33,102 bases of DNA. Origin: Chloroflexota bacterium (GTDB taxonomy: Bacteria; Chloroflexota; Anaerolineae; B4-G1). Position 1 is the stretch's first letter; every line of letters begins with the position of its first letter. The stretch spans positions 1 to 33,102 of the forward strand of contig DSDT01000374.1 in assembly GCA_011048615.1 (NCBI GenBank), given 5' to 3'. Below are positions 1 to 7,815 of the stretch, one piece after another. A program made the position numbers and the translations under genes. Under the pieces are notes generated by a model. The model did not search any database, was not told where the DNA came from, and saw only the letters and a program-made list of their open reading frames with translations.

Positions 1-1
1 C

Positions 2-130
2 GTGGTGTTGCGGGCGGTAGGAGAGGAAGCGGTATTGACGGTGTTGGCGCGGCAGCAGACAAAGTTAGGATTGCTCTTTCTGGATATGCGCCGAGCGTCA
101 GATGACCTGGCAACCATCCTGGGAGCTTAG
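2..130 (+). CDS. Roadblock/LC7 domain protein, C-terminal fragment
   Basis: An open frame enters from the left edge and stops at TAG 128-130. It gives 42 residues, including AVLTVLARQQTKLGLLFLDM and ending RRASDDLATILGA. A hydrophobic strand, then K/N-L-G-L-L-x-L-D/E-x-R-R, then a short amphipathic helix is typical of the end of bacterial Roadblock/LC7 (MglB-like) domains. These small dimeric proteins usually regulate Ras-like GTPases such as MglA. No GTPase is visible here and could only lie upstream. The next gene (V4R) starts 25 bases later with its own strong Shine-Dalgarno, so the two are probably co-transcribed. The start and most of the domain lie outside the window, so the family call rests on the last third only. 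Confidence 0.6.
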   Translation: MVLRAVGEEAVLTVLARQQTKLGLLFLDMRRASDDLATILGA

Positions 131-155
131 ACGGGGCGCCAGAAGGAGGGCATAG

Positions 156-809
156 ATGCCTCCGATTGAGCCAAGTGGATACTACTATCCCAACATGATT
201 GTCCATTACATGCTCGAAGCCATGGAAGAGATCATGGGCAAGAATGGATTGAACGCTATTCTCAACTTGGCTGGTCTGTCTCATTTGATTGATTTGATTG
301 ATAATTTGATTGATAATTATCCCCCGACTAATTTGAACAAGGAATTTGAATTCGCCGATTTCTCGGCTCTGTGCGGCGCGTTGGAGGAGATGTACGGGCC
401 GCGTGGAGGCCGGGGACTTCAGTTGCGAGCCGGGCGGGTGGGATTTGCGCGGGGAGGACAAAAGATGGGCGCGATGGTGGGAGTTGGAGACCTGGCTTTC
501 AAAGTACTCCCCCTCAACGCCAAACTGAAGGCCGGACTCCCGGCCATGGCGATGGTCTTTAGCCAGTTCAGTGACCAGAAAAGCACCGTCTCGGATGCAG
601 GCGAGTATTACCGGTATACGATGAAACCGTGTCCGGTATGCTGGGGGCGGACAGCGGACCGCCCTATTTGCTTTGCGGCCAAAGGATTGGTGGAAGAAGC
701 ACTCCATTGGGTCAGCGGCGGGCGCAAATTTCGAGTCGAAGAAGTCGAATGTACCGCTATGGGCGATGACGCTTGCATGTTAGCTATCTACAAAGAGCCG
801 ATCGGATAG
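156..809 (+). CDS. V4R (4-vinyl reductase-like) domain protein
   Basis: A 217-residue protein starting at ATG 156 behind AAGGAGG. The C-terminal half is a V4R domain, a small-molecule-binding fold related to bacteriochlorophyll 4-vinyl reductase and to sensor domains of some regulators. It carries the family's conserved cysteines: CPVCW (C159, C162), C172, C199 and C207, in the context VEEVECTAMGDDACMLAIYK. These suggest a metal or redox-linked site. The N-terminal half has the GPRGGRG motif near residue 81. There is no signal peptide or membrane segment, so it is cytoplasmic. Its place between a Roadblock protein and a response regulator suggests a sensory subunit rather than a pigment enzyme, and no chlorophyll genes are nearby. 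Residues 44-54 (LIDLIDNLIDN) are encoded by near-identical tandem repeats and look like an expansion. The ligand is unknown. Confidence 0.75.
   Translation: MPPIEPSGYYYPNMIVHYMLEAMEEIMGKNGLNAILNLAGLSHLIDLIDNLIDNYPPTNLNKEFEFADFSALCGALEEMYGPRGGRGLQLRAGRVGFARGGQKMGAMVGVGDLAFKVLPLNAKLKAGLPAMAMVFSQFSDQKSTVSDAGEYYRYTMKPCPVCWGRTADRPICFAAKGLVEEALHWVSGGRKFRVEEVECTAMGDDACMLAIYKEPIG
284..316 (+). repeat. In-frame tandem repeat inside the V4R gene
   Basis: TTTGATTGA at 284-292 is followed by two perfect copies of TTTGATTGATAA (293-304 and 305-316). The tract is in frame and encodes L-I-D / L-I-D-N / L-I-D-N. It is much AT-richer than the rest of the gene, consistent with slippage expansion of a short loop before the NYPP motif. 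Confidence 0.8.
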
Positions 810-856
810 CGTTTTAACGTTTATCTCTCACGGGTGGGTGAGAGGAGGGTAGAAAC

Positions 857-1726
857 GTGGCACAAGTTCCTTATATTCTCATCGTCGAGGATCAGGCGAA
901 CACGGCTGAGATGCTGACCTCGTACTTTGAAGCCCAGGGTTACGAGGTGACTGCCGTAGGCTGGGGAAAAGATGCGATAAAGATTGTCGAGAAAAAGGTC
1001 CCTGATCTGATCATGTTGGATATTCGTCTGCCGGATATTGATGGCTACGAAGTGTGCCGCCAACTGCGCGCCCATCGGCGAACCGAGCACGTACCGATCA
1101 TTTTCCTGACCGAGAGACGGGAGCGGGGAGACAAATTGACCGGTCTAGAGTTGGGGGCCGTGGATTACATCACCAAACCCTTTGACGTTCAGGAACTCCG
1201 TTTGAGGGTGCGCAACGTGCTGCGCCGTTCCAGCCTGGAGCGCTTATCCCATCCCATCACCAGCCTGCCGGCGGCCTCGTTGGCGGACGAGCGCTTACGT
1301 GAGCTGCTGACTTCCTCCGACTGGTCCCTCCTCTCGGTTGGGTTGCGAGGCTTGAAAAAGTTTGCCGAGGCCTATGGATTTGTGGCCCGGGACGACGTGG
1401 TGCGAGCCGTGGGCTTGATGCTGGGTCACGTCGTAAACGAGGTCGGTGATCCCGACGCATTCATCGGTCACTTGGATGACGTCAACCTTTTCGTCGTCGT
1501 CACGGTGGACAAGGTGAAGCAGATACAAGATGCTCTCACCGTGCGGCTTGACGAAGCAATGGCTTTCTTCTATCCGCGGGCCGATTGGGAGGCTGGACAA
1601 AAAGATCCGAGCGTCAAAATACCACGGATGAGCGTTGCGATGGGGGTGCTCAAGCCTCAGGACCAATCCTTTGCTAGCCTGGAAGATCTGAAGAAAGCGA
1701 TTATACACGTTCAACGTGCCGTCTAG
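857..1726 (+). CDS. Response regulator with degenerate GGDEF-like C-terminal domain
   Basis: A 289-residue protein starting at GTG 857 behind GAGGAGGGT. Residues 5-120 form a full receiver domain: acidic pocket E11/D12, phosphoacceptor D55 in LIMLDIRLPD, T85 and K107 (TKPFD). The linker HPITSLPAASLADERL looks like the region just before a diguanylate cyclase domain. The region that should carry GG(D/E)EF instead reads GHLDDVNLFVVV near residue 204, so cyclic-di-GMP synthesis is not expected. The overall length and helix/strand pattern of a GGDEF fold are kept, so it may act as a binding or dimerisation module. It lies 47 bases after the V4R gene and is probably in the same operon. No cognate kinase is adjacent. 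Confidence 0.85.
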   Translation: MAQVPYILIVEDQANTAEMLTSYFEAQGYEVTAVGWGKDAIKIVEKKVPDLIMLDIRLPDIDGYEVCRQLRAHRRTEHVPIIFLTERRERGDKLTGLELGAVDYITKPFDVQELRLRVRNVLRRSSLERLSHPITSLPAASLADERLRELLTSSDWSLLSVGLRGLKKFAEAYGFVARDDVVRAVGLMLGHVVNEVGDPDAFIGHLDDVNLFVVVTVDKVKQIQDALTVRLDEAMAFFYPRADWEAGQKDPSVKIPRMSVAMGVLKPQDQSFASLEDLKKAIIHVQRAV

Positions 1727-1780
1727 AACGTGGATTCGATTGGTGGGCGGTGCGGCAGGACGTGACTTCTGACAACCCAG

Positions 1781-1820
1781 CCCCGGCTCTGGCAGACGTT
1801 TTGCAATTGGCCGGGGTTCT
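1781..1820 (+). other. Possible hairpin/terminator before the glycosyltransferase gene
   Basis: CCCCGGC (1781-1787) can pair with GCCGGGG (1810-1816), followed by TTCTTT. The 22-base loop and weak T run make this only a tentative terminator or attenuator between the signalling genes and the glycosylation genes. Confidence 0.25.
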
Positions 1821-1838
1821 TTGGTGAGTGGAGGACTT

Positions 1839-2582
1839 GTGAATCCAGTTGTCGTCGTACCGACCTACAACGAGGCCGAAAATGTCACCCCCATGGTCGA
1901 GGCTCTGCTCGCCCTGGGAATTCCCGATCTCGGTGTGCTGATCGTGGATGACGAGTCGCCCGACGGCACCGGGGCCATCGCAGATGACCTGGTCGCTCAG
2001 CACCCGAACCGGGTGCACGTGCTGCACCGCACCGGCCCTCGCGGGTTAGGGGTCGCTTACGTGGATGGGTTCCGCTGGGCGCTGGCCCATGGCGCGGACT
2101 ATGTCGTGCAGATGGACTGCGACTTTTCTCATTCGCCGGAATACATTCCCCAATTTCTCGCCCAGATACCGAATCACGACGTGGTGGTCGGTTCTCGCTA
2201 CGTGCGCGGCGGCCAAACAGACGAGGGGTGGGGCCGGGGCCGTTGGCTGCTCTCCTGGTGGGCCAACAGCATCTATACCCGGTTGATCCTGGGCGTCGAA
2301 ACCAAAGACACCACCGCCGGTTTCAAGTGCTGGCGACGCGAGACGCTGCACGGCATTGACTTGAGCCGGATTCATTCTCAGGGATACATCTTCCAGGTCG
2401 AAATGGCATACATCACTGAGCGATTGGGATATCGTGTTCTCGAGATCCCAATCTACTTCCCTGACCGCCAAGTGGGGCGCTCCAAGATGTCCATGAGCGT
2501 CAAAATCGAGGCGGCGATGCGAGTATGGCAAGTTCGCCAGCGTCACCACCGCCTACGACCGGCCGACCGGATCCCCGTATGA
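1839..2582 (+). CDS. Polyprenyl-phosphate sugar synthase (DPM1-like GT2)
   Basis: A 247-residue family 2 glycosyltransferase of the dolichyl-phosphate mannose synthase type. It opens with VVVVPTYNEAENV, has a nucleotide-binding VDDESPDGTG, and a DxD-type centre in MDCDFSHSPEYIP, followed by VGSRYVRGG and the FPDRQVGRSKMS end typical of DPM1-like enzymes. The family transfers a hexose from a nucleotide sugar to a polyprenyl phosphate at the inner membrane face. No C-terminal membrane helices are present, unlike CsbB or GtrB. Start GTG 1839 follows GGAGG; an in-frame TTG at 1821 is less likely because MNPVVVVPTYNE is the normal N-terminus. The stop overlaps the next start (ATGA), so it is translationally coupled to the YfhO-flippase fusion, a likely user of its product. 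The sugar is unknown. Confidence 0.88.
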   Translation: MNPVVVVPTYNEAENVTPMVEALLALGIPDLGVLIVDDESPDGTGAIADDLVAQHPNRVHVLHRTGPRGLGVAYVDGFRWALAHGADYVVQMDCDFSHSPEYIPQFLAQIPNHDVVVGSRYVRGGQTDEGWGRGRWLLSWWANSIYTRLILGVETKDTTAGFKCWRRETLHGIDLSRIHSQGYIFQVEMAYITERLGYRVLEIPIYFPDRQVGRSKMSMSVKIEAAMRVWQVRQRHHRLRPADRIPV

Positions 2583-5500
2583 TCCGTCGGTCACTGCCCG
2601 ACCTGGGCGCTCTCGTGCTCCTCCTGCTGCTGCCGCTGCTGTTGTACGCCCCCGTTGCGCTGGGCCCGCGCACGATGGTCCCGGCCGATGCCCTCTTTCT
2701 CTTCGAACCGTACCGGACCGCCGCTCCAGACTTTGGGATCACCTATCCCCACAATCAGCTGATTACGGATCTGGTGCTAGAGAACTATGCCTGGAAACAG
2801 TTCCTGGTCGAGTCGGTCCAGCAGCGCGAGCTGCCGCTGTGGGATCCGTATCTCTTTGCCGGCCATCCATTCCTGGCCAACGGACAGCACTCGGGGCTTT
2901 ATCCTCTGAGCGCCCTGTTCTACATCCTGCCCCTCTGGCGCGCTTATGGGGTTTTCGCCTGGCTGCAACTGGGCCTGGCTGGAATATTTGCGTACACGTT
3001 TGCCCGGGCGCTGGGTATGCGCCGCCTGGGCGGGCTGATCACAGGCATCACCTTCCAGTTCTGTGGATTTATGGTCGTCTCGTCTGCCGTGCACCCGATG
3101 ATCGTCGCCGGGGCTGCCTGGCTGCCTCTCATCCTGGCGATGGTCGAATTGATCGTCCAGCAGCGGCCTCTGTTCGGCAGACCCACGACGCTGCCGTGGG
3201 CATTGGTCGGTGCGCTCAGCCTCGGCTGCCAGATGCTCGGCGGTCACGCCGAGAACACCTACTTTGTGCTGCTGGTGACGGGGGCCTATGCGGCGTGGCG
3301 GTTGGCGGGACAGTTGAGACTGGGCTGCAGACCCATCGGCGCAGGGCGGGCGGCGACGTGGCTGGTCATAATGGCGGCGCTGGGGTTGGCGTTGGGAGCA
3401 ATCCAGTTCGTGCCCCTGTACGAAGTGGTGAACGGTAGTTTCCGCAGTGGGGAGGCGGCCGCCACCCTCGAACAGGTGTTGGGCTGGGCCTATCCCCCCC
3501 GCCGACTGCTCACCTTTGGCATCCCTAATTTTTTCGGCGGTCCAACCCAGCACGGCTACCTGGACCTCTTTACCTGGCGCTGGACTCCCGCCATGACCTT
3601 TCCCGATGGACAGTACATAGACTGGGGTGTCAAGAACTATGTCGAGGGCGGAGCCTACCTGGGGCTGCTGCCGTTGTTCCTGGCGCTCATCGCAGTGCTC
3701 CAGTGGCTCGCTCCTTTCGCCCGGCGGTTTACATCGCGCCTGACCTCTGGTTCTGCTCGCGACAGGTTGTATCCTGAATCTCGTCCCGGTCCCGGTCAAC
3801 ACGTCATTCCGTTCTTTGTCCTGCTGAGCGTCTTTTCGCTGGGCTGTATCTTTGGCACACCACTCTACGCCCTGGTCTATATCCTGCCGGGATTGGAACA
3901 GTCCCACTCGCCGTTCCGGTGGGTGTTCCCCCTGTCCCTCTCGGTGGCGGTGCTGGCCGGCCTGGGAATCGAGATGGTCGCCCGCAGCCGGAATCGCCAC
4001 CTGAGCCAGGAGACGGTTCGCCGGCCGCCTCGCGCTGTGCTCAACCTGCTGCTGTTCGGCGCCACCCCCTCCCTCGTCACCCTGTTCGCGGCCCTGGCCT
4101 TTTGGGGAGGTTTGGCGACGCTGACCGGGCTGCTCCTCAGCCGCCTCTTTTTTGCTCAGATCGAGCCGCTGGTCGCGCGGGCCTTTCTCTCGCTGGCCAA
4201 AGCGCCGGAAGCGTTCCCCGATCACCGCGCGTTTTACTCGTACGAGTTCAAGTGGATCGCGCTGTTCGGCCTGCTGCTGATGGGAACCGGCATCGTGCTG
4301 CGCGTCAGCCGCTGCCCCATCTACCTGCGCCGCCGGCCGGTGTGGGAATTTCTGGCCGTGGGGCTGCTGGTGTTGGACCTCGTGGCCTTTGGCGCAGGAT
4401 TCAACGCGGCGGTCGACCCGGCGCTGCTTGCCCATGTTCCCCCAGTGGCCGAGTTTCTGAAACAGGACCTCTCCCTCTGGCGGTACGCCACGTTCACCCC
4501 GCCCGGCACGACCAAGACGATGAATGCCAACGTCGGCATGTTCTACCAGTTCCAGTGCGTCGCCGGGTACGACTCCCTCTTCACCCACCGGTACGCTGAC
4601 TATATGGGGCTGATCGAGGAACAGGACGAGCGGCAGTACAACCGCATCGCCTCCTTCCGCCAATGGTCCAGCCTGGACAGCCCTCTTACCGACCTGCTCA
4701 ACGTCAAGTACGTCATCACCGAGGTAGAGATCCCCAATCCCAAATACAGGTTGGTTTATCAAGACACGGCGGTGCGGGTCTATGAGAACCTGGCGGCGAT
4801 GCCTCGGGCGTATACCCTCCCGTTTTCCGCTGCGCTGGAAGCCAGTGACTTGGCGAGGGTGGTGCAGGATCACGATTTGCGTCACTATGTTGTGCTCGAC
4901 CCCGGTATGTATCCGCTCGATTATATTTTCCCTCAGCCGGACGACGCCACCCCCCAGACCGTGGCTCGCTACGACATCAACGAGGTCGAGGTGGACGTGC
5001 AGGTCGACGTGGCCAGTTGGCTCGTTCTGGCCGATGCCTACTTTCCCGGCTGGAAAGCGTTCCTGCGGCCCCAGGGCGCGGGCGAGGAGGTCGAAGTCGA
5101 GGCTTTGGTCTACCGGGTGAACGGTGTCTTCCGAGGCGTGCTGTTGGCAGCACCGGGCGCGTACACAGTGCGCTTCAAGTACAGCCCCGACAGCGTCAAG
5201 ATCGGCGCCTTTGTCACCTTCATCGCCGGCATGGTGATCCTGTTCTTGATTGGGATCTATGTGTGGCGTTTTTTCTATCGCGAGGAGCCGGAGGGGGATG
5301 CTGCCAGTACAGTCAAGCGAGTGGCCAAGAACTCGATCGCGCCCATCGTCCTCAACCTGTTCAATCAGGCCATCCTCTTTGCCTTTGCTGCACTGATGGC
5401 CCGCGTCCTGGGCCCGGAGGGAACGGGCCGCTACGACACGGCCGTCGTCATCTATGGCTGGTTCGAGACGGTCGCCAACTTTGGGCTGGATATGTACCTG

Positions 5501-6796
5501 ATGCGGGAGGTGGCCCGGGATCGAGATCGGGCCTGGCGGGTGTTTGTCAATACGACGGTGCTGCGGCTGTTGCTCTTTCTCGGCACCTTACCCCTACTGG
5601 GGATTTTTTTGGCCGGGCGGCAGGGGATCGGGACGCCCCTGGAGGCCGAGACGGTGTGGGCTGTGCTGCTGCTCTACGCCGGGCTGCTGCCGGGGAGCGT
5701 AGCCAACGGGTTAGCCGCCCTCTTCCGGGGCTGCGAGAAGCACGAGTACCCCGCCGCTATCCAGACCGTCACCGCCATCATCCGGGTCACGCTGGGGGTG
5801 CTGGTGCTGGTGGGTGGGATGGGGGTCGTCGGCGTGGCCGGGGCCTCCATCCTGACCAACGGGGCGACGCTGGTGATCCTGGCAGTATTGGCGCGGCGCC
5901 TGGTCTGGGCGAACCTGCCCCGGACGCGAGGGAAAGTGGTGTGGCCCTTGCAGCGGACTATGCTGACCGAGAGTTGGCCGCTGATGGCCGCCCTCCTGCT
6001 GCAACTGCTCTTTCCCGGCGTCAACGCCCTGCTGCTCCAGTATTTTCACGGCGACGCAGCGGTGGGCTGGTACGGAGCCGGTCGCAAGTGGGTGGACGCC
6101 CTCAACATCGTGCCGGCCTTTTTCACGATGGCGGTCTTTCCCGTGGTCTCCCGCCTGGCGGCGGAGGACCGGGGGGGACTGCTCCGCTCGTACCGCATCT
6201 CGGTCAAACTGCTGACGCTGGTCGCCCTGCCGGCGGCGGTGCTGGTGACGCTGCTGTCGCCGGGATTGGTGGGACTGCTCAGCGGGTCCAGATTCCTGCC
6301 CCAGGGGGCACACGTGTTGCAGGTCCTGATCTGGTCCATTCTCTTTGGCTGGGTCAACAGCCTGACCAATTATGTGCTCATCGCCCTGAACCGGCAGCGG
6401 TACGTGCTTGTGGCCTCGGGGGCTAGGGTGATTTTCACAGTGGCGGCGAACCTGCTCCTGGTGCCGGCTTTTGGATACGTGGCCTCGGCCTGGATTCTGG
6501 TGGGTGGTGAACTGCTGCTGGTGGCGCTCTTTGACGCCGACCTGCGCCGTCAGGTGGGCCCGCTGGCTTGGGGGCGAACCCTAGGCCGCGTCCTGCTGAC
6601 CGGCCTGGCCATGGGAGCGGCGGTGGGGGCAGCGGCGATCATCAGCCGGCCGCTGGCGCTGCTGGCGGGGCTGGTCGTCTACCCGGCGGCGGTGGCGCTG
6701 CTGCGGGCGCTGACGGCCGAGGAGTGGGCGCTGTTGGCGCCGCTTCTGCCGGCGCGGCTGCGCCAGGTCGTTGCCAGGCGGCCGGTAGTGTCGTGA
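2579..6796 (+). CDS. YfhO-type membrane glycosyltransferase fused to a MOP/Wzx-type flippase
   Basis: A single uninterrupted 1405-residue frame with two membrane modules. Residues 1 to about 885 match the YfhO family (GT-C-like). They comprise a first helix, a periplasmic loop with ELPLWDPYLFAGHPF and NGQHSGLYPLSALFY, multiple helices, then a soluble region with LLNVKYVITEVE, AYTLPF and LADAYFPGWKAFL, and a closing helix near 880. From about residue 905 (VAKNSIAPIVLNLFNQ, ALMARVLGPEGTGRYDTAV) to the end is a polysaccharide-flippase/MATE-like module of about 12-14 helices. In Firmicutes, YfhO works with a GT2 (CsbB) and a separate flippase (GtcA) to glycosylate surface polymers. Here transferase and flippase are one polypeptide, directly behind a GT2. 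ATG 2579 overlaps the upstream TGA; an in-frame ATG at 2525 lies inside the GT2 gene and is less likely. The function is inferred. Confidence 0.85.
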   Translation: MIRRSLPDLGALVLLLLLPLLLYAPVALGPRTMVPADALFLFEPYRTAAPDFGITYPHNQLITDLVLENYAWKQFLVESVQQRELPLWDPYLFAGHPFLANGQHSGLYPLSALFYILPLWRAYGVFAWLQLGLAGIFAYTFARALGMRRLGGLITGITFQFCGFMVVSSAVHPMIVAGAAWLPLILAMVELIVQQRPLFGRPTTLPWALVGALSLGCQMLGGHAENTYFVLLVTGAYAAWRLAGQLRLGCRPIGAGRAATWLVIMAALGLALGAIQFVPLYEVVNGSFRSGEAAATLEQVLGWAYPPRRLLTFGIPNFFGGPTQHGYLDLFTWRWTPAMTFPDGQYIDWGVKNYVEGGAYLGLLPLFLALIAVLQWLAPFARRFTSRLTSGSARDRLYPESRPGPGQHVIPFFVLLSVFSLGCIFGTPLYALVYILPGLEQSHSPFRWVFPLSLSVAVLAGLGIEMVARSRNRHLSQETVRRPPRAVLNLLLFGATPSLVTLFAALAFWGGLATLTGLLLSRLFFAQIEPLVARAFLSLAKAPEAFPDHRAFYSYEFKWIALFGLLLMGTGIVLRVSRCPIYLRRRPVWEFLAVGLLVLDLVAFGAGFNAAVDPALLAHVPPVAEFLKQDLSLWRYATFTPPGTTKTMNANVGMFYQFQCVAGYDSLFTHRYADYMGLIEEQDERQYNRIASFRQWSSLDSPLTDLLNVKYVITEVEIPNPKYRLVYQDTAVRVYENLAAMPRAYTLPFSAALEASDLARVVQDHDLRHYVVLDPGMYPLDYIFPQPDDATPQTVARYDINEVEVDVQVDVASWLVLADAYFPGWKAFLRPQGAGEEVEVEALVYRVNGVFRGVLLAAPGAYTVRFKYSPDSVKIGAFVTFIAGMVILFLIGIYVWRFFYREEPEGDAASTVKRVAKNSIAPIVLNLFNQAILFAFAALMARVLGPEGTGRYDTAVVIYGWFETVANFGLDMYLMREVARDRDRAWRVFVNTTVLRLLLFLGTLPLLGIFLAGRQGIGTPLEAETVWAVLLLYAGLLPGSVANGLAALFRGCEKHEYPAAIQTVTAIIRVTLGVLVLVGGMGVVGVAGASILTNGATLVILAVLARRLVWANLPRTRGKVVWPLQRTMLTESWPLMAALLLQLLFPGVNALLLQYFHGDAAVGWYGAGRKWVDALNIVPAFFTMAVFPVVSRLAAEDRGGLLRSYRISVKLLTLVALPAAVLVTLLSPGLVGLLSGSRFLPQGAHVLQVLIWSILFGWVNSLTNYVLIALNRQRYVLVASGARVIFTVAANLLLVPAFGYVASAWILVGGELLLVALFDADLRRQVGPLAWGRTLGRVLLTGLAMGAAVGAAAIISRPLALLAGLVVYPAAVALLRALTAEEWALLAPLLPARLRQVVARRPVVS

Positions 6797-6809
6797 CTCG
6801 GGCGCCTCT

Positions 6810-7646
6810 TTACTCCTCGGCGTTCATCCCCAGGTAAGAGAGCACCAGCCGCCGGCGCGAAAAATGCCCCAGCGTGACCGCCTCGATCAGCATGGGGCCG
6901 CCCATCAGCGCACGGACGATCTCTCCCACCCGCCGCCCTTCGCGGTGCAGGGCCAGCACCCGCTCCCCCAATCCCTCCAGGTAGGCGATTTTCTCCCTCA
7001 GCGCTTCCGCCGGATGGTCGCGCACCCGGGCGCTGCCGGGAAAGAGGGTGGTCGCTGGCAGGGCCGCGATGCGCTTCAGGGAGGCGATGATCTCCCAGAT
7101 GTCGTACCCGGCCCGCAGGGCCCGGTCCTGCCCGCCGACAAACAGGTCGCCGGTGAACAGCCAGCCCTGCTCCGGTTCGTACAGGCAGAGATGGTCCGGG
7201 CTGTGACCGGGGGTGTAGATCACCTGGAGGCGGTACCGCGCCGTCTCGATCATCTCCCCGTCGGTGAGGGGGCGGCCCTGCGACGGTTCGGGCCAACCCC
7301 ACATCACGCGCCGGTAGGGATGGAGTGGCTGCCGGCCGCGCGGGTCGGTCAGCACGGGCAGGGCCAGCGGGTGGGCCAGGATCTCTAACCCCGCGTGCCG
7401 GCGCTGCAAGGGGCCGTTGGCGCCGATGTGATCCTCGTGGGTGTGGGTGTTGACGACGCGGGTTAGGGGGACATCCGCCAGCGCCGATAGCAGTTCCGGC
7501 GCGCTGTGGGCGCAGCCGGTATCTATCAGCAAGCCATCCTGGTCGCCGTTCAGCAAGTAGGCGGTGGTCCAGTACCGCCCTCGCCCCCAGAGCGTGCGGG
7601 CCAGGTCTAAGCGAGTGATTTCGCCGTAGGAATGCGATTTGAGCAC
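6810..7646 (-). CDS. MBL-fold metallo-hydrolase
   Basis: A 278-residue metallo-beta-lactamase-fold protein. Metal ligands are visible in HTHEDH (HxHxDH motif), in PGHSPDH and in the TGDLFVGG aspartate motif. LLIDTGCAHSAPELL is the typical strand before the HxHxDH loop. The C-terminal third (IAYLEGLGERVLALHREGRRVGEIVRAL) resembles the helical tail of LACTB2/glyoxalase II-like hydrolases. There is no signal peptide, so it is cytoplasmic; the substrate cannot be told. The start chosen is GTG 7646 with only a weak upstream AGGCGG; no better in-frame start is apparent. It has its own leftward promoter at 7686-7714 and converges with the YfhO-flippase gene, 13 bases between stops. Confidence 0.82.
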   Translation of the reverse strand: MLKSHSYGEITRLDLARTLWGRGRYWTTAYLLNGDQDGLLIDTGCAHSAPELLSALADVPLTRVVNTHTHEDHIGANGPLQRRHAGLEILAHPLALPVLTDPRGRQPLHPYRRVMWGWPEPSQGRPLTDGEMIETARYRLQVIYTPGHSPDHLCLYEPEQGWLFTGDLFVGGQDRALRAGYDIWEIIASLKRIAALPATTLFPGSARVRDHPAEALREKIAYLEGLGERVLALHREGRRVGEIVRALMGGPMLIEAVTLGHFSRRRLVLSYLGMNAEE

Positions 7647-7685
7647 AGTTCTGACCAGGCCGCCTTTTCGGAATTAGCTTGGGGC

Positions 7686-7714
7686 AGTGTAACACAGTTT
7701 GCTGGCAGACGCAA
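7686..7714 (-). promoter_or_regulatory. Sigma70-type promoter for the MBL-fold hydrolase
   Basis: On the minus strand TTGCGT (7714-7709), a 17-base spacer and TACACT (7691-7686) with a TGT extended -10. The predicted start near 7679 gives a leader of about 33 bases to GTG 7646. Confidence 0.55.
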
Positions 7715-7815
7715 GCGGATTTTCCCCATCTCGTGGTCGTGCTATACTATGAGGAGGGTCGAGAGCCGGCAAGCGATCTTTCTGAACGACTGCATTTGCC
7801 CGCTGTGCTGTACCA

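Noticed and set aside
2777-4885. 702-codon open frame on the minus strand
   Set aside because: It lies wholly opposite the YfhO module, is rich in Gln/Arg/His/Pro with no domain pattern, and has no ribosome site. It is a by-product of GC-rich codon bias.
5017-6426. 469-codon plus-strand frame inside the flippase module, considered as a sign of frameshift
   Set aside because: Its product is Arg/Gly/Gln-rich shadow sequence, while the main frame stays open with coherent membrane helices across the whole fusion.
6679-7695. Second, longer minus-strand frame over the MBL-fold gene
   Set aside because: Pro/Arg/Ala-rich with no motifs; the other frame encodes a complete MBL-fold protein with HTHEDH.
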